Positions 62,162 to 64,000 of a stretch of 64,000 bases of DNA are shown here, piece by piece. A program made the translations under genes and the position numbers. The notes beneath the pieces were generated by a model. The model had not been told where the DNA came from. It made no database searches and saw only the letters and a list, made by a program, of their open reading frames with translations. Positions within the stretch are counted from its first letter, which is position 1, and each line of letters starts with the position of its first letter. Location of the stretch: contig JAITYX010000048.1 of NCBI GenBank assembly GCA_021018815.1, forward strand, positions 2,596,501-2,660,500, given 5' to 3'. The DNA is from Talinum fruticosum (lineage: Eukaryota > Streptophyta > Magnoliopsida > Caryophyllales > Talinaceae).

Positions 62162-63392
62162 GGGAAATTTACAGTTAGACTCTTCTTCAATTTTTAATTA
62201 CATGGTTGGTGGTGTCCTCTAAAAGACTATAATACCCTCCCTCTCTCTTCTTCCCACTACCTGCCAACTACCACTCTGCCTCTCTCCTCCCTCTTCCTCT
62301 CTCTCTCTTTCCCTCTCTGTGAGTCTATCTCTCTCTCCTTCCCCCTCTCTATGCGTCTCTCTCTCCTCCCCCTCTGTGTGTCTCTCCCTCCTCACCTCCT
62401 CTCTCTTATATATAAAAATAATTTTACATTTTATAATAAAAATTATTTTTGTTATTAAAAACTTCTTTTAGTATCATAATGTATTTTTTTATTATAAATA
62501 AATTTATTTATTTTTTGCACAAAAAATAATATAGTTATTTTTTATCTAATTTTAAATAAAATTTAAATTTTAAGTTTATTATTATAAAATTTAAGAAACT
62601 TCTTTTAGTATCATTATGTATTTTTTATTATAAATAAATTTATTTATTTTTGTACAAAAAATAATATATTTTTTAATCTTTTTTAAAAAATTTAAATTTT
62701 AAGTTTATTATTATAAAATTTAAAATTTTAATTTTTTCTTATTTTAATTAAAATTATTTTAACTGAAAAAATATAAAAATATTATTTAAATTCTAAACCT
62801 TAATTATTCGACTTGAAATATTAAATTAATAAATATAAACATGAACAATCATCCACGGTTAACAATGATGTTATTTTGAGATTAATTTTTATATTATCTA
62901 GCATTATTGTCATGAAATTTAAAAAATATAAAATTATTTTTCTGATTGAAATTATTTTGACTAAAAAAATATAAAAATATTATTTAAATTAATAAAATTA
63001 AAAATTTAAATTATTATAAATAAAAATTTTATGATGATAAAATTATTTTTATTTTAAAATGTAAAATTATTTTTACTTTTATTCAAAATTTACTTTTTTT
63101 TTTTTTTGTTTTCCAAAATTTACTTTTATATATAAGAGAGAGGAGGGAGAGAGAGAGACACATAGAGAGGGGGAAGGGAGAGACAGACTGACAGAGAGGG
63201 AAGGAGAGAGAGAGAGACACACATAGAGAGGGGAGGAGAGAGAGAGAGGAAGGGGAGGAGAGAGGGAGAGGGGCTGGCAGATAGTGGGAAGAAGAGAGAG
63301 GGGGTATTATTGTCTTTGAATGGCTTAAATGTAAAAAGTCGCACCAAACATGTAATTAAAAAATTAAAAAGGTACCTGGCTGTAAATTTCCC
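62162..63392. mobile_element. Foldback element with ~260 bp inverted arms
   Basis: Left arm begins GGGAAATTTACAG at 62162; right arm ends CTGTAAATTTCCC at 63392. Inside, both arms carry AATTACATG, AATACCC(C)TCTCTCTTC, TTCCCACTA.CTGCCA and long CT-rich (left) or GA-rich (right) tracts ending at TTATATATAA. The ~700 bp centre is very AT-rich. Long arms with GGGAAATTTACA-like tips suggest a Mutator-like (TIR-MULE-type) or other foldback element, but the flanking 9-mers (GACCAAGTA, TTGAAAATA) do not match. The 73-codon Leu/Ser/Pro frame at 63126-63347 is a shadow of the CT tract. Confidence 0.7.
62459..62725. repeat. ~130-bp tandem duplication in foldback centre
   Basis: AACTTCTTTTAGTATCATAA (62460) and AACTTCTTTTAGTATCATTA (62595) start two similar AT-rich units, both followed by TTATAAATAAATTTATTTAT and AAAAAATAATATA. 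Confidence 0.75.
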
Positions 63393-64000
63393 TTGAAAAT
63401 AATCGATCTGAATGAAGTATCAACTTGTTAAAAATTAAATCACACTGAACTAAAAAGAATAAACATTAGAATAATAAAAATAGTTAATAAAACATAATAG
63501 AGATTGGACATATATATTAATATTATGAAGAGTAAAACTATTATCAACTTATGAACAATGCTTAATTTAAAAACAAAAAAACAAAAAAAGTTAATAAAAT
63601 TGTATTTTTGTGCTGGAGAAGGTTGGTCTTAGTTACCTCACATATGATCCCGGAGAAGCTCTTAGTCTTTTAGGTAATGCAGAACTAAATTGACGATTTT
63701 CGGTTTGTAATCATTTTGCTGTTTATATACCACCTTTATGACGTCAATTTTTATTGTTTAGAATTATAAGATGGGCCCTAAATATTAAATACTGAAAGAA
63801 AACGAATCTTGCGTGAAGGAAGATGACGTTTGCTTTGATACGACACATAGAAGCCAAACAGATGTATGTCATATATATAAAAGCTTGCATGAATGAGATA
63901 ATAACAGAAGATCTCATAGGTAACCATTTCTAATATATAAGAAATATTGGTGGGTAAAATATTGATTTATAAAATCATTGAGTGAGTTTATAAATTACAA
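63393..64000. other. AT-rich flank, nothing recognised
   Basis: No coding family or element boundary seen. Confidence 0.4.

Noticed and set aside
63126..63347. 73-codon frame of Leu/Ser/Pro
   Set aside because: Shadow of the GA/CT arm of the foldback element.
1..64000. tRNA or rRNA genes
   Set aside because: No cloverleaf with GGTTCGAATCC-type arm or rRNA core sequence was noticed; the tRNA-Met complement strings are retroelement primer sites.

Overview
This window is nuclear DNA of a flowering plant, most likely a dicot. The evidence is a spliced plant terpene synthase gene of the sesquiterpene (TPS-a) type and a dense mix of plant transposon families: CACTA, hAT, Helitron, Ty3/gypsy chromovirus, Ty1/copia and a long-armed foldback element. 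AT-rich intergenic DNA, frequent (CT)n and (AT)n microsatellites, and the absence of any bacterial-style gene packing agree with this. I cannot name the species.

Layout. 1-10.4 kb: relic of a CACTA (En/Spm-like) transposon. It has a six-unit ~330 bp tandem array, subterminal palindromic motifs and a decayed TNP2 transposase that is split by a 3.2 kb insertion. 10.5-12.3 kb: non-autonomous hAT element. 12.5-12.9 kb: degenerate ~40 bp repeat. 14.3-14.7 kb: small hAT-like element. 15.35-18.37 kb: non-autonomous Helitron, copy 1. 18.8-19.5 kb: copia gag relic. 20.3-33.6 kb: minus-strand Ty3/gypsy tandem composite (LTR - internal - LTR - truncated internal), with a second-family solo LTR nested in the upstream LTR. 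34.9-42.0 kb: almost complete but dead hAT element with its 8-bp target duplication, carrying another solo LTR in its 5' part. 44.5-45.8 kb: relics of two host genes, a DUF506/PDDEXK-like protein (+) and a sulfotransferase-like P-loop protein (-). 47.7-50.9 kb: third solo LTR. 52.2-56.44 kb: the terpene synthase gene (-). 56.54-60.29 kb: Helitron copy 2 (-), whose 3' end lies about 100 bp upstream of the terpene synthase start codon and which itself contains a 569-bp hAT MITE. 61.2-61.8 kb: another hAT MITE. 62.2-63.4 kb: foldback element with ~260 bp CT/GA-rich arms.

The only plausible functional gene is the terpene synthase. Its six exons can be joined into a 542-residue reading frame with all catalytic motifs. 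However, the canonical splice between exons 4 and 5 produces an immediate stop; only an acceptor 7 nt further in keeps the frame. It has also lost one of the six introns usual for its class. Its proximal promoter, including the only good TATA-like box, lies in Helitron sequence. Coordinates were worked out by eye from motifs, splice signals, TIRs and target duplications; no database search or alignment program was run.
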